The notes beneath the pieces were generated by a model that ran no database searches, was not told the DNA's origin, and worked only from the letters and a program-made list of their open reading frames with translations. From Paracoccaceae bacterium (GTDB lineage: Bacteria > Pseudomonadota > Alphaproteobacteria > Rhodobacterales > Rhodobacteraceae): a stretch of DNA of 34,273 bases. Made by a program: the position numbers and the translations under genes. This document shows, in pieces, positions 26,942 through 34,273 of this stretch (the first letter of the stretch is position 1; each line of letters starts with the position of its first letter). The DNA is taken from assembly GCA_030066175.1 (NCBI GenBank), contig JASJCC010000028.1, positions 1 to 34,273 of the forward strand, read 5' to 3'.

Positions 26942-28146
26942 CACAGGAAGCTCCGCCCCGGCCCCTGCGCGGGCACTCCCAGATGGGCCGCGACCGAGGC
27001 GGCGACGTCGACAAACCCAACCTGCCCCAGCTCTCCTGCGCCAAGGCCTGCCACCAGCACCGGCACCCGTTCGCGGGTGTGGTCGGTGCCGGTCCAGCTG
27101 GGATCGTTGCCGTGATCGGCGGTGATCAGCAGCATGTCGCCACCGCGCATGCGCCCCAACAACGGCCCCAAGGCGGCGTCGAACCATTCCAGGTGCCGCG
27201 CATATCCCGCGATGTCACGACGGTGGCCGTAATGGCTGTCGAACTCGACGAAATTGGCGAAGGTCAGGCTGCCCTCGGGTGCGGTGTCGATCAGCTCGCC
27301 CAGATGGGTCATCAGCTGTGCGTCGGGGCCTTTGTATGTCTCATCAATGCCTTGCATGGAAAAGATGTCGCCGATCTTGCCCACGGCAAACACCTTGCGC
27401 CCGGCCTCCTGAACCCAGTTGGTCAGCACACGTTCCGGCGGCGTGATCGCGTAATCATGCCGGTTTGCGGTGCGGGTAAAGGCGCCCTCTTCGCCAACAA
27501 AGGGGCGGGCGATCACGCGGCCGACCTTCATGGCGTGCAGATGCGGCGCCAGTCGTTCGCACAGGTCCAGCAGCCGTTCCAGGCCAAAGCTGCCCTCATG
27601 CGCCGCGATCTGGAACACGCTGTCGGCCGAGGTGTAGCAGATCGGCCAACCGGTCTGCAGGTGCTGCGCGCCCAGTTCTTCGATCATCACCGTGCCCGAA
27701 CCGTGGCAATTGCCAAGGATCCCGTCGGTGCCCGCGATCTCACACACGGTTTGCACCAGAGCGTCCGGAAAGGCCGGGCGCGTGTCGGGAAAGTAGTGCC
27801 AATCCCAGGGCACCGGCAGGCCAGCGAGCTCCCAATGGCCCGACGGCGTGTCCTTGCCGCTCGAGACCTCAGTAGCCGCACCCCAGCGGCCGGTGATCTC
27901 AGCCTCGAGACCAGGCGCGGCCTCCCCCGAGGCCAAAGTCACCGCCTTGCCCAATCCCAGCGCGGAGAGGTTGGGCAGGTGCAACCGACCTGAGCGGCCC
28001 TCCTCCGCGCGCCCCTCGGCGCAGGCCTGCGCGATATGGGCGAGCGTGTTAGCGCCGGTATCCGGCACGTCGCCGTTGAAAAAGCTGCCCGCGTCCGGCG
28101 CGCCGCCGATGCCAACCGAATCCATGACCACCAGAAACGCCCGCAT
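26941..28146 (-). CDS. deoB: phosphopentomutase
   Basis: DeoB interconverts (deoxy)ribose 1-phosphate and 5-phosphate, linking nucleoside phosphorolysis to central metabolism. The 401-residue protein is an alkaline-phosphatase-superfamily metalloenzyme with VVMDSVGIGG (metal Asp9), SGKDTPSGHWE (phosphorylated Thr), FVEFDSHYGHRRD and ITADHGNDPSWTGTDHTRE for the second metal site. Length is normal. Its ATG shares a base with the deoA stop (TGATG), and its own stop shares a base with the add start. No deoC or deoD lies in the window, so later deoxyribose-phosphate steps must be encoded elsewhere. Confidence 0.97.
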   Translation of the reverse strand: MRAFLVVMDSVGIGGAPDAGSFFNGDVPDTGANTLAHIAQACAEGRAEEGRSGRLHLPNLSALGLGKAVTLASGEAAPGLEAEITGRWGAATEVSSGKDTPSGHWELAGLPVPWDWHYFPDTRPAFPDALVQTVCEIAGTDGILGNCHGSGTVMIEELGAQHLQTGWPICYTSADSVFQIAAHEGSFGLERLLDLCERLAPHLHAMKVGRVIARPFVGEEGAFTRTANRHDYAITPPERVLTNWVQEAGRKVFAVGKIGDIFSMQGIDETYKGPDAQLMTHLGELIDTAPEGSLTFANFVEFDSHYGHRRDIAGYARHLEWFDAALGPLLGRMRGGDMLLITADHGNDPSWTGTDHTRERVPVLVAGLGAGELGQVGFVDVAASVAAHLGVPAQGPGRSFL

Positions 28147-29435
28147 CAGGTGATCCTCTCGATGACCAGCGGCGTGTCTTGCGGCGTACCTTGAAACGAG
28201 ATCGCCGCCTGCACCGCCGCGACGGCGCGGTCGGCCTGATCCTCGCGCGCGGCATGCACGCGGGCCAGCGGCTGGCCCTTGGCCACCGTGTCACCGATGC
28301 GCAGCACTTCCGAGAGGCCCACCGCCGGGTCCACAGTGTCGGTTTCCACGCGGCGCCCGCCGCCCAGGTCCACCACACAAAGCCCCAGAGACTCGCCATC
28401 CATTGCGGTGATCTTGCCGCTTTCGAGCGCGGGCACCTCGCGGATCACCGGCGCCTCGGGTAGAAAGCGCTGCCAGCTTTCGACAAAGCCGCGCGGGCCA
28501 CCCAGCAGATAGACCATCTCACCAAAGCGTTCCGCGGCCGCGCCGGTATCAATGGCCTTGCGCACCGCCGCTTCGCCACCGCCGACCCCGCAGCTTTCCA
28601 GCAGTTCGGCCCCCAAAGCCACAGTAAGATCGTAAAGCGGGCCTTTTTCGGCCCCGGTCAGCACCCGCATCGAGACATCGACCTCCAGCGCATTGCCCAA
28701 CGATGAGGCCAAAGGCTGGGTCATGTCTGTGATCAGCGCGGTGGTCTTGCAGCCCGCAGCGTTCGAGGTCGACACCAGCGCCTGGGCCAAAGCGCGTGCC
28801 TCGTCCGCGGTCTTCATGAACGCGCCGCTGCCCACCTTGACGTCAAGAACCAACCCCTCCAGCCCTGCGGCCAGCTTTTTCGACAGGATCGACGCACAGA
28901 TCAGATCGAGGCTTTCCACCGTCGCGGTCACGTCGCGGATCGCGTAGAGCCGTTTGTCCGCCGGCGCGATGTCGGCGCTGGCCGACACGATGGCACAGCC
29001 GGTGCGCGCCATGATCTCGCGCAGGCGGCGTTCGTCGGGATTGACGGTGTAGCCCGGGATCGCCTCAAGCTTATCGAGCGTTCCGCCGGTATGACCCAAC
29101 CCGCGGCCCGAAATCATCGGCACCGCCACGCCGCAGGCCGCCAGTGCGGGTGCCAGCACCAGACTGACGCAATCCCCCACTCCGCCGGTCGAATGTTTGT
29201 CGAGCACAGGCGCGTCGATCTGCCAATCCAGCACCCGGCCGGAATCGCGCATCGCGAGTGTCAGCGCGGTGCGACCCGCGGCGCTTAGCCCGCGCAGGCA
29301 GACGCCCATAGCAAAGGCCCCGGCCTGCGCATCGCTGACGCTGTGATCCGCGAGGCCCAGCGCGAACCAGCTGATCTCTTCAGGGCTCGGCTCTTCGCCC
29401 CGGCGCAGATGCGCAATGACCCGCCGTGCGTCCAT
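28146..29435 (-). CDS. deoA: thymidine phosphorylase
   Basis: DeoA splits thymidine or deoxyuridine with phosphate to the base and deoxyribose 1-phosphate. The 429-residue protein has the phosphate-binding KHSTGGVGD (80-88), the substrate loop DKLEAIPGYTVN, VGSGAFMKT, and a C-terminal domain ending with the typical GDTVAKGQPLARVHA. Length and order are those of the type II nucleoside phosphorylases. It overlaps cdd and deoB by one base each (TGATG), so it belongs to the same tightly coupled operon. Confidence 0.96.
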   Translation of the reverse strand: MDARRVIAHLRRGEEPSPEEISWFALGLADHSVSDAQAGAFAMGVCLRGLSAAGRTALTLAMRDSGRVLDWQIDAPVLDKHSTGGVGDCVSLVLAPALAACGVAVPMISGRGLGHTGGTLDKLEAIPGYTVNPDERRLREIMARTGCAIVSASADIAPADKRLYAIRDVTATVESLDLICASILSKKLAAGLEGLVLDVKVGSGAFMKTADEARALAQALVSTSNAAGCKTTALITDMTQPLASSLGNALEVDVSMRVLTGAEKGPLYDLTVALGAELLESCGVGGGEAAVRKAIDTGAAAERFGEMVYLLGGPRGFVESWQRFLPEAPVIREVPALESGKITAMDGESLGLCVVDLGGGRRVETDTVDPAVGLSEVLRIGDTVAKGQPLARVHAAREDQADRAVAAVQAAISFQGTPQDTPLVIERIT

Positions 29436-29827
29436 CAGTCGTCGTCCATATGGCTGCGTTTGAAGGCGCCGGGCAGCAGGTCGGCCACGGTCATCTGCAA
29501 CTCGCGGCCCGACACGGTGGCCATCGTCACCACCACGTCCGAGCGGGCAAATTCGACGATCTTTTGCCGACAGCCGCCGCAGGGCGGCACCGGGTTGGGG
29601 CAGTCGGCGATCACGTAGACCTCGGCAATCTCGGTGTCACCGGCTGCCGCCATCGCGGCAATCGCACCCGCCTCGGCGCAGGTGCCTTCGGGGTAGGCCG
29701 CGTTTTCCACGTTGCAGCCCACAAACACCGCGCCCGAGGTGCTGCGAAGCGCCGCCCCAACCTTGAAATGCGAATAGGGTGCATAGGCGTTTTCCCGCAC
29801 CTTTGTTGCTGCGTCTCTCAGGCTCAT
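29435..29827 (-). CDS. cdd: cytidine deaminase
   Basis: Cdd deaminates (deoxy)cytidine to (deoxy)uridine, which DeoA can then split. The 130-residue homotetrameric type has FKVGAAL, NVENAAYPEG, zinc ligand C50 with catalytic Glu52 (CAEAGAI), and C83/C86 in PPCGGC. The ATG at 29827 follows GGGAGGGGG with good spacing; an in-frame ATG at 29884 lacks a ribosome site. As the first gene it should carry the operon promoter in the 185 bp shared with the divergent maeB, but I could not pick clear -35/-10 boxes. Its stop shares one base with the deoA start. Confidence 0.96.
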   Translation of the reverse strand: MSLRDAATKVRENAYAPYSHFKVGAALRSTSGAVFVGCNVENAAYPEGTCAEAGAIAAMAAAGDTEIAEVYVIADCPNPVPPCGGCRQKIVEFARSDVVVTMATVSGRELQMTVADLLPGAFKRSHMDDD

Positions 29828-29953
29828 GCGCCCCCTCCCAAACCATCGGACCGCCATGGTGCGAATTGACGCGCGCGAATGCAAGCGGAACCGGGCCAGG
29901 CGATGCCCAGTCGATTTGCAAGACGGCCGCGAAACTGGTACCCGACGGGCGCA

Positions 29954-29992
29954 TCCTTCCGCTAGGGAAGGAATTGGTTTAACGCTAAACCA
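29954..29992. promoter_or_regulatory. two adjacent perfect inverted repeats before maeB
   Basis: TCCTTCC (29954-29960) pairs with GGAAGGA (29966-29972) around GCTAG. TGGTTTA (29975-29981) pairs with TAAACCA (29986-29992) around ACGC. The second ends 20 bases before the maeB ATG. They may be operators shared with the divergent cdd operon, or hairpins in the maeB leader. Another TTTGCAA lies at 29915-29921. Confidence 0.45.
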
Positions 29993-30012
29993 TTCAGATC
30001 AGGGGCAATGCC

Positions 30013-32292
30013 ATGAGCGACTCACCGAACCAGACACTCCGCCAGGCCGCCCTGTTCTACCACGAACACCCAAAGCCCGGAAAACTCGAGGTCCGCGCCA
30101 CCAAACCGCTGGCCAATGGCCGCGATCTGGCCCGGGCCTATTCGCCCGGCGTGGCCGAGGCCTGCCTTGAAATCAAGGCTGATCCGGCCAATGCAGCGCG
30201 TTATACGGCACGTGGCAACCTGGTGGCGGTGGTGTCCAATGGCTCGGCCGTTTTGGGCCTTGGCAATATCGGCGCGCTGGCCTCGAAACCGGTGATGGAG
30301 GGCAAGGCGGTCCTGTTCAAGAAATTCGCCAATATCGACTGTTTCGACATCGAGCTGGACGAACCGGACCCCGAAAAGCTGGCTGACATCGTCTGCGCCA
30401 TGGGCCCGACCTTTGGCGCGATCAACCTCGAAGACATCAAGGCGCCTGATTGTTTTATCGTTGAACGAATTTGTCGGGAGCGGATGAACATCCCAGTGTT
30501 TCACGATGATCAGCATGGCACCGCGATTGTCGTCGGCGCCGCCGCGACCAACGCTTTGCACGTGGCGGGTAAGTCTTTTGAGGACATAAAGATCGTCTCC
30601 ACCGGCGGCGGGGCTGCGGGCATTGCCTGCCTCAACATGCTGGTCAAGCTTGGAGTGAAACGCGAAAAAATCTGGCTCTGCGACATCCACGGACTGGTCT
30701 ATGAAGGCCGGGCCGAGGATATGAACCCGCAAAAGGCCGCCTTTGCCCAGGCCTCGGACAAGCGCACGCTGGACGATGTGATCGACGGCGCTGACCTCTT
30801 CCTCGGCCTCTCCGGCCCTGAGGTGCTGAAACCCGAGCATGTGGCCCGGATGGCCAAACGGCCCATCGTCTTCGCCCTGGCCAACCCCACGCCCGAGATC
30901 ATGCCCGATCTGGCGCGCGAGGTGGTGCCCGATGCGATCATCGCCACCGGGCGCAGCGATTTTCCCAACCAGGTCAACAACGTGCTCTGCTTTCCCTTCA
31001 TCTTCCGGGGGGCTTTGGACGTTGGCGCGACCACGATCAACGACGCCATGGAAATCGCTTGTGTCGAGGGCATCGCCGCGCTCGCCCGCGCCACCACCAG
31101 CGCCGAGGCTGCCGCCGCCTATCGCGGCGAGCAGCTGACCTTTGGCGCCGACTATCTGATCCCGAAACCGTTTGACCCGCGCCTTTCCGGCGTTGTGTCG
31201 ACCGCCGTGGCCAAGGCGGCCATGGAGTCAGGCGTGGCCGAACGCCCGGTGCCCGACCTGCAAGCCTATAAGGAGCGGCTCGACGCCAGCGTCTATAAAT
31301 CGGCCCTGCTGATGCGCCCGGTGTTCGAGGCCGCCGCCACGGCGTCGCGCCGCATCGTCTTTGCCGAAGGCGAAGATGAACGTGTGCTGCGCGCGTCCCA
31401 AGCGATCCTGGAAGAGACCACCGAAAAACCGATCCTGATCGGCCGCCCCGAGGTGATCGAGGCGCGCTGCGAACGGTATGGCCTGACCGTACGCCCCGTC
31501 CGTGACTTCGAGATCGTGAACCCGGAAAACGACCCGCGCTACCGCGACTATTGGGGCAGTTATCACCAGATCATGTGCCGCCGTGGCGTAACACCGGATT
31601 TGGCCCGGGCGATCATGCGCACCAACTCCACCGCCATCGGCGCCGTCATGGTGCATCGCGGCGAGGCCGACAGCCTGATCTGCGGCACGTTTGGTGAGTT
31701 TCGCTGGCATCTAAACTACGTCACGCAAGTGCTGGGGAACGATACCCGCCAACCGCATGGCGCCTTGTCGATGATGATCCTTGAAGATGGGCCGCTGTTT
31801 ATCGCCGACACGCATGTCTGGTCCCTGCCCTCGCCCGAACAGCTGGCCAAGACCGCCATCGGCGCCGCCCGCCACGCCCGTCGCTTTGGCGTCGAGCCGC
31901 GCATCGCCTTCTGTTCGCAATCGCAATTCGGCAACCAGACCGAAGGCTCGGGCAAGCGCCTGCGCGACGCGATTGCCATCCTCGACGCGATGGAGACGGA
32001 TTTCCAGTATGAGGGTGAGATGAACGTCGATGCCGCGCTCGATCCCGATCTGCGCGAACGCTTGCTGCCCGGCGGAAGGCTGACCGGTGCCGCCAATGTG
32101 CTGATCTTTGGCCATGCCGACGCCGCCTCGGCCAGCCGCAACATGCTCAAGATGAAGGCCGGCGGGCTCGAGGTCGGGCCGATCCTGATGGGCATGGGCA
32201 ACCTCGCCCACGTCGTCACCCCCGGCATCACCGCCCGCGGCCTGCTGAACATGGCCGCCATCGCCGGTACGCCGGTGGCGTATTACGGCTGA
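30013..32292 (+). CDS. maeB: NADP-dependent malic enzyme with C-terminal phosphotransacetylase-like domain
   Basis: MaeB decarboxylates malate to pyruvate with NADP. The 759-residue protein has the malic domain ([17 protein letters not shown] at 42-58, HDDQHGT at 164-170), a Rossmann NAD(P) site with [13 protein letters not shown] (196-208), and [13 protein letters not shown]. From about 435 ([20 protein letters not shown]) it continues as a PTA-like domain that in known MaeB proteins is catalytically inactive and binds acetyl-CoA as an allosteric signal. The ATG at 30013 follows AGGGG. It is divergent from the nucleoside operon and 209 bp before prpE, suggesting use of C4 acids formed from propionate or similar substrates. 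Confidence 0.96.
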   Translation: MSDSPNQTLRQAALFYHEHPKPGKLEVRATKPLANGRDLARAYSPGVAEACLEIKADPANAARYTARGNLVAVVSNGSAVLGLGNIGALASKPVMEGKAVLFKKFANIDCFDIELDEPDPEKLADIVCAMGPTFGAINLEDIKAPDCFIVERICRERMNIPVFHDDQHGTAIVVGAAATNALHVAGKSFEDIKIVSTGGGAAGIACLNMLVKLGVKREKIWLCDIHGLVYEGRAEDMNPQKAAFAQASDKRTLDDVIDGADLFLGLSGPEVLKPEHVARMAKRPIVFALANPTPEIMPDLAREVVPDAIIATGRSDFPNQVNNVLCFPFIFRGALDVGATTINDAMEIACVEGIAALARATTSAEAAAAYRGEQLTFGADYLIPKPFDPRLSGVVSTAVAKAAMESGVAERPVPDLQAYKERLDASVYKSALLMRPVFEAAATASRRIVFAEGEDERVLRASQAILEETTEKPILIGRPEVIEARCERYGLTVRPVRDFEIVNPENDPRYRDYWGSYHQIMCRRGVTPDLARAIMRTNSTAIGAVMVHRGEADSLICGTFGEFRWHLNYVTQVLGNDTRQPHGALSMMILEDGPLFIADTHVWSLPSPEQLAKTAIGAARHARRFGVEPRIAFCSQSQFGNQTEGSGKRLRDAIAILDAMETDFQYEGEMNVDAALDPDLRERLLPGGRLTGAANVLIFGHADAASASRNMLKMKAGGLEVGPILMGMGNLAHVVTPGITARGLLNMAAIAGTPVAYYG

Positions 32293-32305
32293 TCTGCCAA
32301 CGCGC

Positions 32306-32437
32306 ATTTGCAGATTTGCAAACCGGCAAAAGGTTTACTTTTCGCAGCATGGATACCAGTGGGTTTGCAAAAGTTTGCAAGCCCAAACCGCCCATTTCTG
32401 CAAATCCTCTGCGGTAATCTGTCCTGACTTGCGGTAA
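32306..32437 (+). promoter_or_regulatory. cluster of TTTGCAAA-type sites (ScfR/RamB-like operators) and a direct repeat before prpE
   Basis: Close pairs are TTTGCA at 32307-32312 with TTTGCAAA at 32315-32322, and TTTGCAAA at 32364-32371 with TTTGCAA at 32374-32380; CTGCAAA follows at about 32398-32404. TTTGCAAA-like palindromes are what I recall for RamB of Corynebacterium and the ScfR regulator PccR of Rhodobacter, which control acetate/propionate genes. TGCGGTAA repeats at 32410-32417 and 32430-32437, exactly 20 bp apart, closer to prpE. Confidence 0.6.
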
Positions 32438-32501
32438 CAGGCTTGCCCGCCTGCGCGCCGCTCGCCTATGCCAGCTTGCAAGACATCAAGAGGAGAGGGC
32501 C

Positions 32502-34273
32502 ATGACCTATAAGGACGTCTATGAAAGCTGGAAAGCCGATCCCGAAGGCTTCTGGATGGCGCAGGCCGAGGCCATCGATTGGGATCGCAAGCCCAGCAAG
32601 GCGCTCTCCAGCCCGGGCGAGAACCTCTATGAATGGTTTGCCGACGGCATGGTCAACACCTGCTGGAACGCGGTAGACCGGCATGTTGAAGGCGGCCGCG
32701 GCGATCAGTTGGCGATCATCCATGACAGCCCGATCACCGGCACGATCCACAAGATCACCTATGCCGAACTACGCGATCGCGTGGCCTCACTCGCCGGGGC
32801 GCTCAAGGCCAAGGGTATCGAGAAAGGCGACCGGGTGATCATCTACATGCCGATGGTGCCCGAGGCTTTGGAGGCGATGCTGGCCTGCGTGCGTCTGGGC
32901 GCGATCCACTCGGTTGTCTTTGGCGGCTTTGCCTCAAACGAGTTGGCCGTGCGCATCGACGATGCCCAGCCCAAGGCAATCATTGCCGCCTCTTGCGGGC
33001 TCGAGCCGGGGCGCGTTGTGCATTACAAACCGCTGGTCGATGGCGCGATTGAACTGGCCGAACACAAGCCCGCCTTCACCGTGATCTTCCAGCGCGAACA
33101 AGAGGTCGCGGCGCTGAAGGATGGCTATGATTTTGACTGGCACGGGTTTCAGGCGAATACCGACCCCGCCGATTGTGTCCCGGTCGAGGGCAACCACCCC
33201 GCCTATATCCTTTACACCTCGGGCACCACCGGCGCGCCCAAGGGCGTCGTCCGCCACACCGCGGGCCACATGGTGGCGCTGAACTGGACGATGAAGGCGA
33301 TCTACAATGTCGATCCGGGGGATGTGTTCTGGGCGGCGTCGGATGTCGGCTGGGTCGTCGGGCACAGCTATATCTGCTACGGCCCGCTGATCCACGGCAA
33401 CACCACCATCGTGTTCGAAGGCAAGCCCGTCGGCACCCCCGATGCGGGCACCTTCTGGCGAGTGATTTCTGAGCACAATGTGCGCACATTCTTCACCGCC
33501 CCCACCGCCTTCCGCGCGGTGAAACGCGAAGACCCCAAAGGCGAGTTTGTCGCGAAATACGATCTGTCGAACCTGCGCGCGGTTTACCTGGCGGGCGAAC
33601 GCGCCGATCCCGACACCATCGAATGGGCGCAAAAGGTGCTCGACAAGCCGATCTATGATCACTGGTGGCAGACCGAAACCGGCTGGACCATCGCCGGCAT
33701 GCCCGCGGGGATCGAGGCGCTGCCGGTCAAGGTGGGCTCCCCCTCCGTGCCGATGCCAGGCTACGACGTGCAGATCCTCGACGAAGGCGGCAACCCGATG
33801 CCGGCCGGAGAACTGGGCGCCATCGCCGTCAAACTGCCACTGCCGCCGGGCACCCTGCCGACGCTGTGGAATGCCGAGGACCGGTTTCGCAAAAGCTATC
33901 TCACCACCTTCCCCGGCTATTACGAAACCGGTGATGCGGGCATCGTGGATGCGGACGGCTATCTTTATATCATGGCGCGCACCGATGACGTCATCAACGT
34001 CGCCGGCCACCGCCTGTCGACCGGCGGCATGGAAGAGGTGCTGGCCGCCCATCCCGACGTCGCCGAATGTGCGGTGATCGGCGTAACCGATCAGCTCAAG
34101 GGCCAGCTGCCCATGGGCTTTGTCTGCCTCACCACCGGCGTGAACCGTCCGCATGACGAGATCACCACCGAATGTGTCAAGCTGGTGCGCGAAAAGATCG
34201 GCCCGGTGGCGGCGTTCAAGCTCTGCACCGTGGTGGACCGGCTGCCCAAGACCCGCTCGGGCAAGATCCTGCG
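32502..34273 (+). CDS. prpE: propionyl-CoA synthetase, 3' end beyond the window
   Basis: PrpE activates propionate to propionyl-CoA via propionyl-AMP. Of a usual length of about 630 residues, 590 are inside the window. Visible are the N-terminal MTYKDVYESWKADPEGFW and WFADG segments typical of acetyl/propionyl-CoA synthetases, the P-loop ILYTSGTTGAPKGVVRH (about 230-246), SDVGWVVGHSYICYGPL, the adenylate motif YDHWWQTETGW, and the hinge RTDDVINVAGHRLSTG. The end is PKTRSGKIL with catalytic Lys588, the residue controlled by acetylation in homologues. The features favour PrpE over Acs (GEPINPEAW-type motif replaced, DHWWQTETGW). The ATG at 32502 follows AGGAGAGGG. Confidence 0.93.
   Translation, partial: MTYKDVYESWKADPEGFWMAQAEAIDWDRKPSKALSSPGENLYEWFADGMVNTCWNAVDRHVEGGRGDQLAIIHDSPITGTIHKITYAELRDRVASLAGALKAKGIEKGDRVIIYMPMVPEALEAMLACVRLGAIHSVVFGGFASNELAVRIDDAQPKAIIAASCGLEPGRVVHYKPLVDGAIELAEHKPAFTVIFQREQEVAALKDGYDFDWHGFQANTDPADCVPVEGNHPAYILYTSGTTGAPKGVVRHTAGHMVALNWTMKAIYNVDPGDVFWAASDVGWVVGHSYICYGPLIHGNTTIVFEGKPVGTPDAGTFWRVISEHNVRTFFTAPTAFRAVKREDPKGEFVAKYDLSNLRAVYLAGERADPDTIEWAQKVLDKPIYDHWWQTETGWTIAGMPAGIEALPVKVGSPSVPMPGYDVQILDEGGNPMPAGELGAIAVKLPLPPGTLPTLWNAEDRFRKSYLTTFPGYYETGDAGIVDADGYLYIMARTDDVINVAGHRLSTGGMEEVLAAHPDVAECAVIGVTDQLKGQLPMGFVCLTTGVNRPHDEITTECVKLVREKIGPVAAFKLCTVVDRLPKTRSGKIL

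Overview
The window looks like chromosomal DNA of a marine alphaproteobacterium of the order Rhodobacterales (Roseobacter-type). The evidence is high GC, strong G/C bias at third codon positions, the cell-cycle regulator TrcR (DUF1013), a SPOR-domain protein of the Rhodobacterales style, a malic enzyme fused to a phosphotransacetylase-like domain, and a propionyl-CoA synthetase preceded by TTTGCAAA-type sites like those of ScfR/RamB regulators. I see no tRNA, rRNA, CRISPR array or complete insertion sequence.

Layout. 1-427: almost empty, with a possible 3' gene fragment. 428-5599 (minus): a 1070-residue self-sufficient reductive dehalogenase (corrinoid/[4Fe-4S] module fused to an FMN/NAD(P)H/[2Fe-2S] reductase), downstream of a CpdB-like nucleotide phosphodiesterase. 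5823-10389 (plus): NudC, an SRPBCC protein, then a translationally coupled trio of FAH-family enzyme, exported DUF4198 protein and FAD-linked 2-hydroxyacid dehydrogenase. 10617-15193: an RlmL-like methyltransferase, the 4.5S SRP RNA with a clear promoter, an EamA transporter, a PTP-like phosphatase and an ankyrin-repeat protein. 15425-18293: the conserved replication/repair block dnaX - ybaB/ebfC - recR, closed by a strong hairpin. 18372-21000: trcR, secreted RNase T2, secreted SH3 protein, sulfotransferase. 21111-25241: an acyl-CoA synthetase, a membrane protein that looks like a degenerate M48 peptidase, and an exported SPOR protein with two perfect DnaA boxes around its start. 25308-29827 (minus): a tightly overlapped nucleoside salvage operon cdd-deoA-deoB-add-upp. 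30013-34273 (plus): maeB and the 3'-truncated prpE.

Functional themes. The deo/cdd/add/upp operon turns nucleosides into bases and deoxyribose/ribose phosphate. CpdB, NudC and RNase T2 could feed it from nucleotides and RNA. MaeB and PrpE belong to organic-acid and propionyl-CoA metabolism, and their upstream regions carry inverted repeats and TTTGCAAA motifs.

The most unusual gene is the fused reductive dehalogenase, which sits in an otherwise ordinary housekeeping region. It has no partner membrane anchor or Tat signal. Its N-terminal third repeats the catalytic corrinoid-binding domain, apparently without the catalytic residues.
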